DNA from: Pseudomonas sp. PDM16
Lineage (GTDB): Bacteria > Pseudomonadota > Gammaproteobacteria > Pseudomonadales > Pseudomonadaceae
DNA length: 64,000 bases
Direction: 5' to 3'
Assembly: GCF_014851865.1 (NCBI RefSeq)
Contig: NZ_JACVAM010000002.1
Location: forward strand, 868,001-932,000
Under the pieces are notes generated by a model. It was not told the DNA's origin, did not search any database, and worked only from the letters and a program-made list of their open reading frames with translations. Below, piece after piece: positions 22,681 to 30,722 of this stretch. The stretch's first letter is position 1, and each line of letters opens with the position of its first letter. The translations under genes and the position numbers were made by a program.

Positions 22681-22702
22681 AAAAAGCCCGCCGAAGCGGG
22701 CT
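22681..22702 (-). terminator. Terminator of the Bax-inhibitor-like gene
   Basis: AGCCCGC (22685-22691) pairs with GCGGGCT (22696-22702) around CGAA; on the minus strand a run of five T follows. It separates this gene from the tus operon. Confidence 0.9.
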
Positions 22703-22721
22703 CGTTCAACGGTGCGACGAA

Positions 22722-23390
22722 TCAGTCGTCGCTGCCCATGATGCCGAAGATCTGCAGCAGGCTGATGAACAGGTTGTAGATCGATACGTACAGGCTGATG
22801 GTGGCCATCACGTAGTTGCGTTCGCCGCCATGGATGATGGCGCTGGTCTGGAACAGGATGCAGGCCGACGAGAACAGCACGAAGCCGGCGCTGATAGCCA
22901 GTTGCAGGCCGCTGATCTGGAAGAAGAAGCCCGCGATCATGGCGCCCAGCAGGACGAAGAAGCCGGCAGTGATGAAACCACCGAGGAAGCTCATGTCCTT
23001 GCGGGTGGTCAGCACGTAGGCGGACAGGCCGAAGAACACCAGGGCGGTCATGCCCAGAGCGCTGGCAATCAGCTCGCCGCCGTTGGCCATACCCAGGTAC
23101 ATGTTGAGGATCGGGCCCAGTACGTAGCCCATGAAGCCGGTCAGGGCGAAGATGGTGAGCAGGCCCCAGCCGCTGTTACGCAGTTTGGCGGTGAGGAAGA
23201 ACAGGCCGTAGAAGCCGACCAGGGTAACGATGAAGCCGGGGTGCGGCAGATTCAGTTGGGCGCTGAAGAAGGCGCAGAGCGCGCTGAACACCAGGGTCAT
23301 GGCCAGCAGGCCATAAGTGTTGCGCAGAACCTTGCTGGTTTCCAGCTGGTCCGCCTGCGCGTGGGCGAGTGCGTAGTCTTGTTCGTGCAT
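22722..23390 (-). CDS. yccA: Bax inhibitor-1/YccA family inner-membrane protein
   Basis: The 222-residue protein has seven predicted membrane helices of the BI-1 (UPF0005/LFG) family, including the GFITAGFFVLLGAMIAGFFF region and a C-terminal YVSIYNLFISLLQIFG segment ending in GSDD. E. coli YccA modulates FtsH proteolysis; other members are calcium leak channels. ATG 23390 follows GGAGGGA at ideal spacing, so the longer upstream frame is not used. Confidence 0.92.
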   Translation of the reverse strand: MHEQDYALAHAQADQLETSKVLRNTYGLLAMTLVFSALCAFFSAQLNLPHPGFIVTLVGFYGLFFLTAKLRNSGWGLLTIFALTGFMGYVLGPILNMYLGMANGGELIASALGMTALVFFGLSAYVLTTRKDMSFLGGFITAGFFVLLGAMIAGFFFQISGLQLAISAGFVLFSSACILFQTSAIIHGGERNYVMATISLYVSIYNLFISLLQIFGIMGSDD

Positions 23391-23517
23391 GGCTTCCCTC
23401 CTAGGGGCGTGAACGGTCCGCGACGGATAGCCCGGATCATAACAGCTCCATCGAGTCTGCCCATTACGAGAGTTTGACAGTGTGTTGCGTTCGGGTAGTA
23501 TGGCGGCCCGCGAATGC

Positions 23518-23605
23518 GGAGGTGTGGCCGAGTGGTTTAAGGCAACGGTCTTGAAAACCGTCGATGGGCAACTATCCGTGAGTTCGAATCTCACCGCCTC
23601 CGCCA
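23518..23605 (+). tRNA. tRNA-Ser (anticodon UGA), CCA encoded
   Basis: The acceptor stem GGAGGTG pairs with CGCCTCC (one T-G pair). The anticodon arm ACGGT-CTTGAAA-ACCGT carries TGA, a long variable arm follows, the T arm is GTGAG-TTCGAAT-CTCAC, and the discriminator G is followed by encoded CCA. It reads UCA (and, by wobble, other UCN) serine codons. It lies at the junction between conserved and accessory DNA. Confidence 0.98.
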
Positions 23606-23799
23606 TCTTTTAAAGCCCTGATTAGTCGGGGCTTTATTCTTTCAGGTGGCGATCTTTTTTAGTTGATGTTCTGTCAGCGCAAGTGCTGGCGTTCCGAAAT
23701 GATCCGGAACGAGTCTCGATACTTTGCCGGCTTCCTCTGCCTCCCCAAGGCAGGTTGCGCAGATGAAGTGGCTGCAAGTGTGGCTACGGATTGAAAGGA

Positions 23800-24426
23800 T
23801 CAACTCGCCCCTGGTTTCTTGCGCCACAACCAAGCATTGATCGCGAATCGTGAGTCCATGAAGTCATTTGAAGGGCATGAGACTCGCTCGACCGAGTGAG
23901 GTGCCCATGAGGGGAAGACAACCAAGGAATTGTGCCGGGGTTCAATGTCGATGAAGTCGTTGGCGGTGTCGGTGCCTCCCAAAGCGTAGAGGCGCAGTGC
24001 GCCCCCTGAAAATGCTTTCGGAGAGCGGTGCAGATATAAAACGGCGCTGATCAGGCGCTGACGTTCAGAAGTCGCATCTTTTGTCTGTCCGGTAAAGGTA
24101 TCGATGTGACGGGAGTAGAAGGCTCCATCACCATGAGCAACCAGTTCCAGTTCTACGCCATCAGGTTCGAATGTACTCACCCCTAATGCGCTTATGAAGC
24201 TCTTGGCTAGCGGGTGGATCTTGTCCTGAAGTTTCTGCCTGATCGGGGTGTTGAAATACAGCTTTTGCGACACTCGAAGGCTTGGGTCGTATCCGTCACG
24301 AATACCGGCCGCCTGAAACTCCTCCTTGTGCCTTGCGGCGTGCTCCAGTAGCTCATCGACCAAATCATCAGCCAGGAAATCGTTGATGATCTGGTAAGGC
24401 GGAAGTAGCCGCTTGCCTTGTTCCAT
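23800..24426 (-). CDS. 2-oxoglutarate/Fe(II)-dependent oxygenase (prolyl-4-hydroxylase type)
   Basis: The 208-residue protein has the double-stranded beta-helix iron site: H-x-D within FYSRHIDTFTG, distal His in WAPHSVERV, and the 2-oxoglutarate-binding Arg in SRFAINAWLW. The overall pattern is that of the 2OG-FeII_Oxy_3/Tpa1-like group, whose members hydroxylate protein prolines or other peptidyl residues. ATG 24426 has GAGAGGA at good spacing. It is divergent from the CobS-like gene. Peptide hydroxylation in the neighbouring lasso pathway is possible but only inferred from proximity; a housekeeping role is equally likely. Confidence 0.82.
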   Translation of the reverse strand: MEQGKRLLPPYQIINDFLADDLVDELLEHAARHKEEFQAAGIRDGYDPSLRVSQKLYFNTPIRQKLQDKIHPLAKSFISALGVSTFEPDGVELELVAHGDGAFYSRHIDTFTGQTKDATSERQRLISAVLYLHRSPKAFSGGALRLYALGGTDTANDFIDIEPRHNSLVVFPSWAPHSVERVSCPSNDFMDSRFAINAWLWRKKPGAS

Positions 24427-24650
24427 CGTATTCCTCTCACCACATGCGCTTTCAGTTGGCAGCCTCTGCCGCGGAGGCATTTTACGTAGCGGCAGGATAC
24501 TATCCCGGTCGGAGGTGGCCGTGGCTACATGCCTCGTCGCGCAACGTTGTCGTTTCCGGTCGTCGTTGCTTCAAGGTGGCTGGCTGAGCCTCGGCCGCTC
24601 TTACGGTGATAGGTCAGTACTCGGCACAATGGCTTCAGACGGATTTAGCA

Positions 24651-25601
24651 ATGGATGATATGTACAAGCTGTCCGTTCCAGACGGGCAGATCAATAGCAT
24701 GGGCGCGTTTGGCGTCGACCTGCCTTGGCCCGTTCCGGCATTTACCTGCACTCAGGAGCATGTACCGCAACTGGACCCCGATTTCCGTTTCGTTCCCGAT
24801 GTATGCCGCGCTGTCCTTCTGGGCTTTGCCCACAATCGTCGGGTTTATCTCCATGGTCCGCATGGCAGCGGCAAGTCCTCTCATATCGAGCAAGTGGCAG
24901 CGCGCCTCAACTGGCCCTGCATGCGAATCAATCTGGATGGGCATATCAGCCGCGGGGATCTCATCGGCCGCGATATGGTAGTGCTACGCGACGGCAAGCA
25001 AGTAACCGAGTTTGTTCCCGGCCTTCTGGTCTGGGCTATGGAGAGGCCGATTGCCCTGGTGCTTGACGAGTATGATGCGGGCCGCCCCGAGGTCATGTTC
25101 GTCATCCAGCGTCTTCTTGAGGCCGATGGCCGTTTGACTCTGCTCGATCAGAACCGTGTCATCACTCCTCATCCGGCATTTCGCCTATTCGCCACTGCCA
25201 ATACTGCAGGTCTTGGGGATGTGTCGGGCATTTATGCCGGTATTCAGGTGCTGAACCAGGCCCAGTTGGACAGGTGGAGTGTGGTCGCTGAACTGGGCTA
25301 TCTGCCGAGAGAGCAGGAGGGGGCGATCATCCATGCTCGGGTCCCTCAGCTCGATGCCGAAGAGCTTCGCGGTATGCTTGATCTCGCCGAGCTGTGCCGT
25401 CGTGCGCACCATCAGGGTGATCTTACGTCCTTGTTATCGCTGCGAACCTTGCAGACGTGGGGAGAGAACTATCGACTGCTCGGCGACATGGGCCACGCCT
25501 TCCGTCTGAGCTTCTTCAATCGCTGCGATAGCCTTGAGAAGGCTCTGGTTGCGGAAATCTACCAGCGTTGTTTCTCCGTGGAATTGATGCCAAGTGGCTG
25601 A
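24651..25601 (+). CDS. CobS-like AAA+ ATPase (cobaltochelatase subunit family)
   Basis: The 316-residue MoxR-type AAA+ protein is closely similar to cobaltochelatase CobS along its whole length: an N-terminal VPAFTCTQEHVPQLDPDFRF-like region, GFAHNRRVYLHGPHGSGKSS (P-loop near 69-77), ARLNWPCMRINLDGHISRGD, Walker B ALVLDEYDAGRPEVMFVIQR and the sensor RLFATANTAGLGD. In aerobic B12 synthesis CobS forms a ring with CobT that drives cobalt insertion by CobN. No cobN or other cob gene is in the window, so this pair is either an extra copy serving a distant CobN or a MoxR/VWA pair with another target. The start could be nine bases later. Confidence 0.85.
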   Translation: MDDMYKLSVPDGQINSMGAFGVDLPWPVPAFTCTQEHVPQLDPDFRFVPDVCRAVLLGFAHNRRVYLHGPHGSGKSSHIEQVAARLNWPCMRINLDGHISRGDLIGRDMVVLRDGKQVTEFVPGLLVWAMERPIALVLDEYDAGRPEVMFVIQRLLEADGRLTLLDQNRVITPHPAFRLFATANTAGLGDVSGIYAGIQVLNQAQLDRWSVVAELGYLPREQEGAIIHARVPQLDAEELRGMLDLAELCRRAHHQGDLTSLLSLRTLQTWGENYRLLGDMGHAFRLSFFNRCDSLEKALVAEIYQRCFSVELMPSG

Positions 25602-27198
25602 GGCCAGTGTTGGCGTATCCAGCGCCTGGCAGCGGACCTACGCGCACGAGTCTGCAAAGCAACAGGCTACCTCCCCGCAAGAGCGGCCGCTGGTCGACGC
25701 GCAGGCGGCATGGATGCGCTGGCATCATTTGCCGACGTTGGAGAGCTTTGCTGCGAGCGAGCGTCCTTGGTTCGTTCTGTTTGAGCGTGCAAGGGTGGAA
25801 ACGCTGGCTGGAAGGCATCTTGCTGGCATGCGGATGAATCTGTCCGAACTGGACATGCTGGCGCCGGTAGCAGCGCTGCCTGCTCACCTATATCGGTGTG
25901 CTCGACGGTCGCTGGCGGGAGAGTCGCTCACCGATATCGAAATCCGCCTGCCGATTAGTGTCCCATCCAGGCCCCGCTGGTTGCAGAGGCTGCGTGGCCC
26001 TGCGCCTGAGCAACTGGTGCAAATGATGCTGTTGCCATCGTTGCACAACTGCCGCCCATATCTGCAGGACGCGCGGCTGTTTGCCGAGCAGTTGCGCCCG
26101 TTGATTCGGTTGCTGTCGACATTCGCGGCGAAGGCGGATTCGCTTCAGGTGCAGTCGCAGGACGAGCAATCAGCCTGCGAGGTGCTGATCGAGCAGGGAG
26201 CGTCGCGTGTGGTTGAGGGGGGGAGTAGCGAGCAGCCTTATCGGGTGTTCTCGCGTGAGTGGGACGAATGTCTCGATGCGCGCCAGTTGCATTCCGATAC
26301 TCGTCAGTCATCGCAGGGTCAGGTTTCGTCCAGGCAGCAGGCCGAGGTCCGCCGTCTGGCGCGGCGTCTGCAGCAGCGCTTGAGGGTTTTGCAGGTGCAG
26401 CGCTGGAGGGATGAGCAGGAGCAAGGTGTTCTGGAGCGTCGGCGTCTGCACTCCATGGTGACTGCAGGTAACCATCTGGTTTTTCGGCAGGCGTCTGAGC
26501 AGGTGATCCCACAGGCTTGCGTCACCCTGCTGTTGGATCAATCAGGCTCGATGCGTGGCTTGCCTTGGGAGTTGACTCTTCAGTCCGTTGATCTGGCGGT
26601 GGAAGCGCTTGAGGCGAGTGGCGTCCGCACTGAGGTACTGGGCTTCGGTACTCGGTTCGGAATGGACAACCCCTTGCTCAAGTGTTGGCAGGATGCAGGT
26701 TGTCCAGCCTCGCCGGGGCGTCTCAATGCCTTGCGCCACACCTTGTACAAGTCGGCTAGCGTGCCCTGGCGGCGCTGCCGTCAGCTGCTTATACGGGCAC
26801 CTCTGGTCGAGGAGGGGGATAACATCGATGGCGAGGCGCTGGAGTGGGCGGCGTCAAGGCTGGCGAAGCAACCCGAGCCAAGGAAGATTCTGATCGTCTT
26901 TTCGGATGGCATACCGTTCGATGAGGCCACGGCCAGCGCCAACGGCCGTGGCTATCTCGAAGATCATTTGCACCACACCATCGCACGGATTGCCGCGGGT
27001 GCTATCCACTTGGTGGCCATAGGCAGCGGCCAGGGGATCACGCGTTACTATCGTCATGCTCTGGTGTTGAAAAGGGTTGATCAGGTCAGTGCTGTGCTGT
27101 TCGAGCATTTGGCTGATCTTCTGACGCGTCCCGCGAATAGACACCTCAATATTGAGGGCAAGAGTTCTATGCCCCGTACCCCAGATTGGGGGCGGTGA
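25594..27198 (+). CDS. CobT-like VWA-domain protein (cobaltochelatase subunit family)
   Basis: The 534-residue protein pairs with the CobS-like ATPase; GTG 25594 overlaps its stop by eight bases, implying coupled translation. The N-terminal half is divergent. A segment YRVFSREWDECLDARQL resembles the CobT linker, and the C-terminal third is a von Willebrand A domain with the complete MIDAS start LLLDQSGSMRG (near 315) and the CobT-typical NIDGEALEWAASRLAKQPE, ILIVFSDGIPFDEAT and GITRYYRHALVL blocks. The acidic linker usual in CobT is weak. It probably acts as the adaptor that links the AAA+ ring to a client enzyme. Confidence 0.82.
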   Translation: MAEASVGVSSAWQRTYAHESAKQQATSPQERPLVDAQAAWMRWHHLPTLESFAASERPWFVLFERARVETLAGRHLAGMRMNLSELDMLAPVAALPAHLYRCARRSLAGESLTDIEIRLPISVPSRPRWLQRLRGPAPEQLVQMMLLPSLHNCRPYLQDARLFAEQLRPLIRLLSTFAAKADSLQVQSQDEQSACEVLIEQGASRVVEGGSSEQPYRVFSREWDECLDARQLHSDTRQSSQGQVSSRQQAEVRRLARRLQQRLRVLQVQRWRDEQEQGVLERRRLHSMVTAGNHLVFRQASEQVIPQACVTLLLDQSGSMRGLPWELTLQSVDLAVEALEASGVRTEVLGFGTRFGMDNPLLKCWQDAGCPASPGRLNALRHTLYKSASVPWRRCRQLLIRAPLVEEGDNIDGEALEWAASRLAKQPEPRKILIVFSDGIPFDEATASANGRGYLEDHLHHTIARIAAGAIHLVAIGSGQGITRYYRHALVLKRVDQVSAVLFEHLADLLTRPANRHLNIEGKSSMPRTPDWGR

Positions 27199-27506
27199 GG
27201 TCGCTAGCTGCTTTTGTTGGCTGTTACATCGGCGATAGCGGCCTGATACTTACCGGGCGGTGCTCCCTCCGCTAGAGGGTGGCGGAACAACAAGATGGAT
27301 ACGAGTTTGACGCGCTGGATTGGTCCGTGGGAGCAACCGAGGGGCAGGTTCGTCATTGCCTGCCGCAGGTTGAAAGGCTAGCGGAGTACCTGCCAAGCCA
27401 GTAGTTTTGCGCATCCAGCCGTAGGTGAGGGCGACTCCTATCACCTGGAGTGCTGAATTGGCCATTCGCCGCAAACCCAAGATAGCGCTGGGCGCAAGAG
27501 AACATC
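27199..27506. other. Intergenic region before the first lasso cyclase
   Basis: These 308 bases contain no convincing gene. A short plus-strand frame from ATG 27295 has no ribosome-binding site or similarity. No lasso-type leader motif appears on either strand. The region most likely carries the promoter of the cyclase gene, but no clear -35/-10 pair stands out. Confidence 0.4.
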
Positions 27507-29447
27507 ATGAGTGCAATCGCCGGCATTATTCGCCTCGACCGACAACCTGTGGACCGTGCCGCTCTGGATCGAATGCAGGCCGTTCTCGAACCTTACGGGC
27601 CGGATGCGCAGCATCAGTGGCGGCACGAGGGGGTGGGTTTGATGCGTACGCTGCTACGGATCACGCCGGAGGACAGTTTCGACCAGCAGCCATTGGTTAC
27701 CACTGATGCTGCATGTGTGTTGGTGTTCGACGGGCGGCTGGATAATCGTGAGGAGTTGGCCGAGGAGCTTGGCCTACCCCATGCTGCCAGTGCACACCTG
27801 GCGGACAGTGAGCTGGTCGGGCTTGCGTGCCAGCGCTGGGATACGCAGGCCGTCGACCATATCTACGGCGCCTACGCGCTGACCGTCTGGCAGCCGTTGC
27901 GCCAGCGTCTTTGGCTGGCTCGCGATCCCTTGGGGCAGCGTCCCCTGTTCTGGCATCGCCAAGACCGATTCTTTGCTTTTGCCAGCCTGCCTAAAGCGCT
28001 GTTCTGTGTGCCGGGTGTGCCCAGGGAGTTGTGCGAAGCGCGCATGCTCGACTATTTGGCGTTACTACCGCAGAAAGGCCCTGAGTCCTATTTCAAGGAT
28101 GTGTTCCGGGTGGAGCCCGGGCAGTTGCTGATCCTCGAGGGCGGGCAGGTGAGCGGCAGGCGCTACCATCACTTCGATGCGCTGTGCGAGTTGAAACTGC
28201 CCCACGACAGTGATTATCTGGAAGCCTTTCAGGGGCATCTGCAACGTGCCATTGCCAACTGCGTGCGCTCCTCCGGGCCGATCGCTGCACAGTTGAGCTC
28301 CGGTTTCGACAGCTCGACCGTAACAGCGCTGGCAGCACGCCAACTGAGCCAGTGCGATCAACGCCTCAATGCCTTCACGTCTGCTCCGCGAGAGGGCTTT
28401 GACGGGCCCGTACCCAAGGGGCGGCATGGGGATGAGAGTGCAGGAGCCAAGGCGTTGGCGGCACGCTTTCCGAACATCGACCATGAGGTGGTGCGCAGCG
28501 GAGCGGGAGACGCTTCTTTTGCGGACGAACAGCTGGCGGGTATCGAGGCTGCGGATTCCATCACCCAGGCTCCCGGTAACATAATCTGGTTGAACGCGAT
28601 CTACCGTCGGGCGCAGGCGCATGGCTGCAAGGTCTTGCTTGCCGGGCAACTCGGCAACATGAGCATTTCCTATACGGGTGAAACCTATCTGGCGGCGCTG
28701 TTTCGGCGTGGCTGCTGGCGTAGTTGGTGGAGAGAGCTCTGCGCGTATCGGGTTACTCACCGCAGAAGCAGATTGGCACTGATTGGAAAATCGATCGTGC
28801 CTTCGCTGCCCAGGTCCTTGTGGCGTTGGCTGGCTAGCCGTCTCAATCGCTATGCGTCGCTGACGGATTACTCGGCGATTCGTGCCGATTGGCTCGGGCG
28901 GGATGAGTTGGCTGAACGCGTCCGAAGGAGTGGCTGGGACCTTAGTTATCAGCCCTGGCACGATGGCCGGAAGATGCGTATTGCCGTGATAGAGCGGGTA
29001 GACCTCGGCGAGTACTTCTTGAACGCGAACCTGTATGGGCTCGAGTTGCGTGATCCGACTTGCGACCTGCGCCTGATGGAGTTTTGTCTGTCCGTCCCGG
29101 ACAGCCAATACCTGCGTAATGGGGAAACACGCTGGCTATTGCGTCGGATGATGGCCGATATCTTGCCCGCGGAGATTACCGCCGTCACCAGCAAGGGCTA
29201 CCAGGGCGCGGATTGGTACGAGGGTATCGCTCGGGAGCTGCCGCGGTTGCGGGAGGAGCTACAGCAGCTGGCGAAGCATCCTCGCGTGGCGCAGATGCTC
29301 GATGTGGAGGGGCTGCGTGAGCTGCTGGACAACTGGCCTGAAAGTGGCTGGGAAAAGGCCAGCGTCATCAACAGCCATCGGTTGAAGCTACTGCGCGGCA
29401 TGGCCGCCGCGCAGTACATCCGCTATGTCGAAGGCAGCAACCGCTGA
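27507..29447 (+). CDS. Lasso peptide cyclase (asparagine-synthase-like C protein), copy 1
   Basis: The 646-residue protein has the two-domain asparagine synthetase B architecture, but the N-terminus is MSAIAGIIRLD: the nucleophilic Cys2 of true glutaminase domains is absent, as in lasso cyclases. The synthetase domain keeps the ATP-pyrophosphatase loop SSGFDSS near residue 264. Such C proteins adenylate the side chain of the core Asp or Glu and close the macrolactam with the N-terminal amine. The GQLGNMSISYTGETYLAAL and MRIAVIERVDLGEYF segments match the second copy at 32514. Three precursor genes lie immediately downstream on the opposite strand, the nearest ending 18 bases after this stop codon. 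Confidence 0.92.
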   Translation: MSAIAGIIRLDRQPVDRAALDRMQAVLEPYGPDAQHQWRHEGVGLMRTLLRITPEDSFDQQPLVTTDAACVLVFDGRLDNREELAEELGLPHAASAHLADSELVGLACQRWDTQAVDHIYGAYALTVWQPLRQRLWLARDPLGQRPLFWHRQDRFFAFASLPKALFCVPGVPRELCEARMLDYLALLPQKGPESYFKDVFRVEPGQLLILEGGQVSGRRYHHFDALCELKLPHDSDYLEAFQGHLQRAIANCVRSSGPIAAQLSSGFDSSTVTALAARQLSQCDQRLNAFTSAPREGFDGPVPKGRHGDESAGAKALAARFPNIDHEVVRSGAGDASFADEQLAGIEAADSITQAPGNIIWLNAIYRRAQAHGCKVLLAGQLGNMSISYTGETYLAALFRRGCWRSWWRELCAYRVTHRRSRLALIGKSIVPSLPRSLWRWLASRLNRYASLTDYSAIRADWLGRDELAERVRRSGWDLSYQPWHDGRKMRIAVIERVDLGEYFLNANLYGLELRDPTCDLRLMEFCLSVPDSQYLRNGETRWLLRRMMADILPAEITAVTSKGYQGADWYEGIARELPRLREELQQLAKHPRVAQMLDVEGLRELLDNWPESGWEKASVINSHRLKLLRGMAAAQYIRYVEGSNR

Positions 29448-29465
29448 GGTGTAGGGCCCATGCAC

Positions 29466-29633
29466 TCAGGAAAAGATTCCAGCGTCCGAGACGCCAGCGG
29501 CCCCTGCTTCCGTAGCATCGGTGCTCAGAGACTCGACACGAGGGGGCTCATAGGGTTTCTTGGTGTTCGTCATGCTCTTGTCATCGTCGACAATGAGGCA
29601 ATCGGTTTTGGTAGTGGTTTTCTGCTGTTCCAT
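29466..29633 (-). CDS. Lasso peptide precursor A1 (55 aa)
   Basis: This short gene starts at ATG 29633 behind AAGGGGG. The leader starts MEQQKTTTKTDCL and contains KPYEPPRVESL, the Y-x-x-P leader motif bound by B1 proteins. The predicted core AGAAGVSDAGIFS follows TE, placing the leader Thr at position -2 and Asp at core position 8, so an isopeptide ring between Ala1 and Asp8 is expected, with a five-residue tail ending in Ser. The gene stops 18 bases from the stop of cyclase copy 1, running towards it. Together with A4 it shares the first 17 bases and the TDCL/ADCL segment, showing common origin. The assignment rests on motif agreement among four neighbours and on the surrounding enzymes. 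Confidence 0.85.
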   Translation of the reverse strand: MEQQKTTTKTDCLIVDDDKSMTNTKKPYEPPRVESLSTDATEAGAAGVSDAGIFS

Positions 29634-29945
29634 GATGAGCCCCCTTGGGGTGAGATTGAGTGCAAAGCCAACTGCCGAGCTTACAGGCAGGAGCGCTGAT
29701 AGATGCTCCCAACATGTTCGAGTGCGTCGCTGAATAGAGCTCCTGGAGATGATCGCTGGCGAAGCACTAGCGTTTCATTTGCTCCGGGATTTGCGAATGC
29801 CATGTACGCCGGGCTTGATCTACAGGCTGAAAACAGTCGGGCAGGACATTGTTCTTGAAATGCACCCGCAAAGCCACAGTCACCAACTGGGGCTTGTACG
29901 GGGTATAGATGCTGCGCATTTAAGTGGCAGTGGCAGAAAAAGCAC
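29634..29945. other. Intergenic region between precursors A1 and A2
   Basis: These 312 bases hold the upstream region of A1. A 50-codon minus-strand frame (29767-29919) contains a YKPQLVTV stretch reminiscent of lasso leaders but has no ribosome-binding site, no matching Thr/Asp spacing and no C-terminal Ser, so it is not called as a gene. Confidence 0.4.
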
Positions 29946-30113
29946 TCAGGAGAACGTGGCTCCGTCGTAGATACCTGCGGGGCCAGATTCCGTGTCATCA
30001 GTATTCAGCACCTCGACACTGGGGGCGACATAGGCCTTTTTGGCACTCGAGATACCCATATTGCTGGCGGCATTGATGCAGTCGGTTTCGATAGCGGCTT
30101 TCTGATGATTCAT
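29946..30113 (-). CDS. Lasso peptide precursor A2 (55 aa)
   Basis: ATG 30113 follows GAGAGG. The leader starts MNHQKAAIETDC and contains KAYVAPSVEVL. Thr lies 13 residues after the motif Tyr, and after TE the predicted core is SGPAGIYDGATFS: Ser1, Asp8 and a five-residue tail ending in Phe-Ser. The alignment with A1 is ungapped across leader motif and core. An element shared with A3 lies 42-59 bases upstream of the start, so A2 probably has its own promoter. Confidence 0.85.
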   Translation of the reverse strand: MNHQKAAIETDCINAASNMGISSAKKAYVAPSVEVLNTDDTESGPAGIYDGATFS

Positions 30114-30154
30114 GGGGTAGTGCCTCTCATGATGACGTGGAATGCAAGCGCCCT

Positions 30155-30184
30155 CGTTTTACGCGAAATCGCAGGGCAGGGGAA
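30155..30184 (-). promoter_or_regulatory. Conserved element upstream of precursor A2
   Basis: Eighteen bases (GCGATTTCGCGTAAAACG on the minus strand, 30155-30172) are identical to a stretch upstream of A3 (30461-30478), and the similarity continues with a GGGCAGGGGAATTT-like flank. The element contains the dyad GCGA-TT-TCGC. It is 42-59 bases before the A2 start codon, a position suited to a promoter or operator. Confidence 0.6.
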
Positions 30185-30257
30185 TTTATAGCGATGTCGT
30201 CCTGCTCGGTAAGCGGCCGCTGCCAAGTTCAGTGTGGTACTGCAGTCGGGGGGCAGG

Positions 30258-30428
30258 TCAGGAGAAGTCGATGCCACCACTATCAGGCGCAACTCCTGGA
30301 CCATTGCGTGTGGCCTCTATGTCCAGTAGCTCCAGGCTTGGCGCGACATAAGGCTGCTTGCCAGTAGTAAGTCCTGCACTAGTGGTGCCGTCGGCACTTG
30401 ATGCGGCAGTGTCTTTTTGCTGTGTCAT
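30258..30428 (-). CDS. Lasso peptide precursor A3 (56 aa)
   Basis: ATG 30428 follows GAGG. The leader starts MTQQKDTAASSADG and contains QPYVAPSLELL. The motif Tyr and the Thr are again 13 residues apart; after TR the predicted core is NGPGVAPDSGGIDFS with Asp8 and a seven-residue tail ending in Phe-Ser. The GPG start of the core resembles that of paeninodin (AGPG), a lasso peptide with a phosphorylated C-terminal Ser, but position 1 is Asn here. An alternative cleavage before Gly2 would give a seven-residue ring; the spacing of Thr favours Asn1. Confidence 0.85.
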   Translation of the reverse strand: MTQQKDTAASSADGTTSAGLTTGKQPYVAPSLELLDIEATRNGPGVAPDSGGIDFS

Positions 30429-30460
30429 GGCTACCTCGACATGGGAGATCGTCGTATACC

Positions 30461-30490
30461 CGTTTTACGCGAAATCGCCTAGCAGGGAAA
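30461..30490 (-). promoter_or_regulatory. Conserved element upstream of precursor A3
   Basis: This second copy of the 18-base element (30461-30478) lies 33-50 bases upstream of the A3 start and is followed by an AGCAGGGAAATTCC flank similar to that at A2. A weaker relative (ATGATTTTGCGCAATAC, minus strand) precedes A4. Shared upstream DNA in otherwise diverged spacers suggests common regulation of the precursors. Confidence 0.6.
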
Positions 30491-30722
30491 TTCCCATTCG
30501 GTGTTCACGGGCAGGTATTTGCAGGAGGGTGAAGAGTGGAAATCGGGATGCATTCAGGATTGGAGAGCTGGTAGTCTCGCGACTCAATTACGGGGCTGGT
30601 TTGCCCGCACAGGTTGCATGCCGCATTGCGGTCGCAGTGCTCGTGTCAATCCAGCGGTATCAAGTGCTCGGCCCGCAAGTGAAGATGTTCCGAGTGCTTC
30701 TCCTTTCGCATGTAGTCTCGAT

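Larger units (their letters stand above)
27507..29633. repeat. Convergent cyclase-precursor cassette, copy 1 (diverged direct repeat)
   Basis: The unit of cyclase gene, 18-base gap and opposite-strand precursor is 2127 bases here and 2121 bases in the second copy (32514-34634). The genes of the two copies resemble each other along their length at DNA and protein level, so the module arose by duplication and could recombine. Confidence 0.8.

Noticed and set aside
23642..23833. 63-codon minus-strand ORF after the tRNA-Ser gene
   Set aside because: It overlaps the end of the oxygenase gene, has no ribosome-binding site and no recognisable similarity.
27250..27480. 76-codon minus-strand ORF before cyclase copy 1
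   Set aside because: It contains no lasso leader motif, no ribosome-binding site and looks like a non-coding frame in GC-rich DNA.
29767..29919. 50-codon minus-strand ORF between A1 and A2 with a YTPYKPQLVTV stretch
   Set aside because: The stretch recalls a lasso leader, but there is no ribosome-binding site, no Thr/Asp at the spacing shared by A1-A4, and no C-terminal Ser. Kept only as a possible decayed copy.
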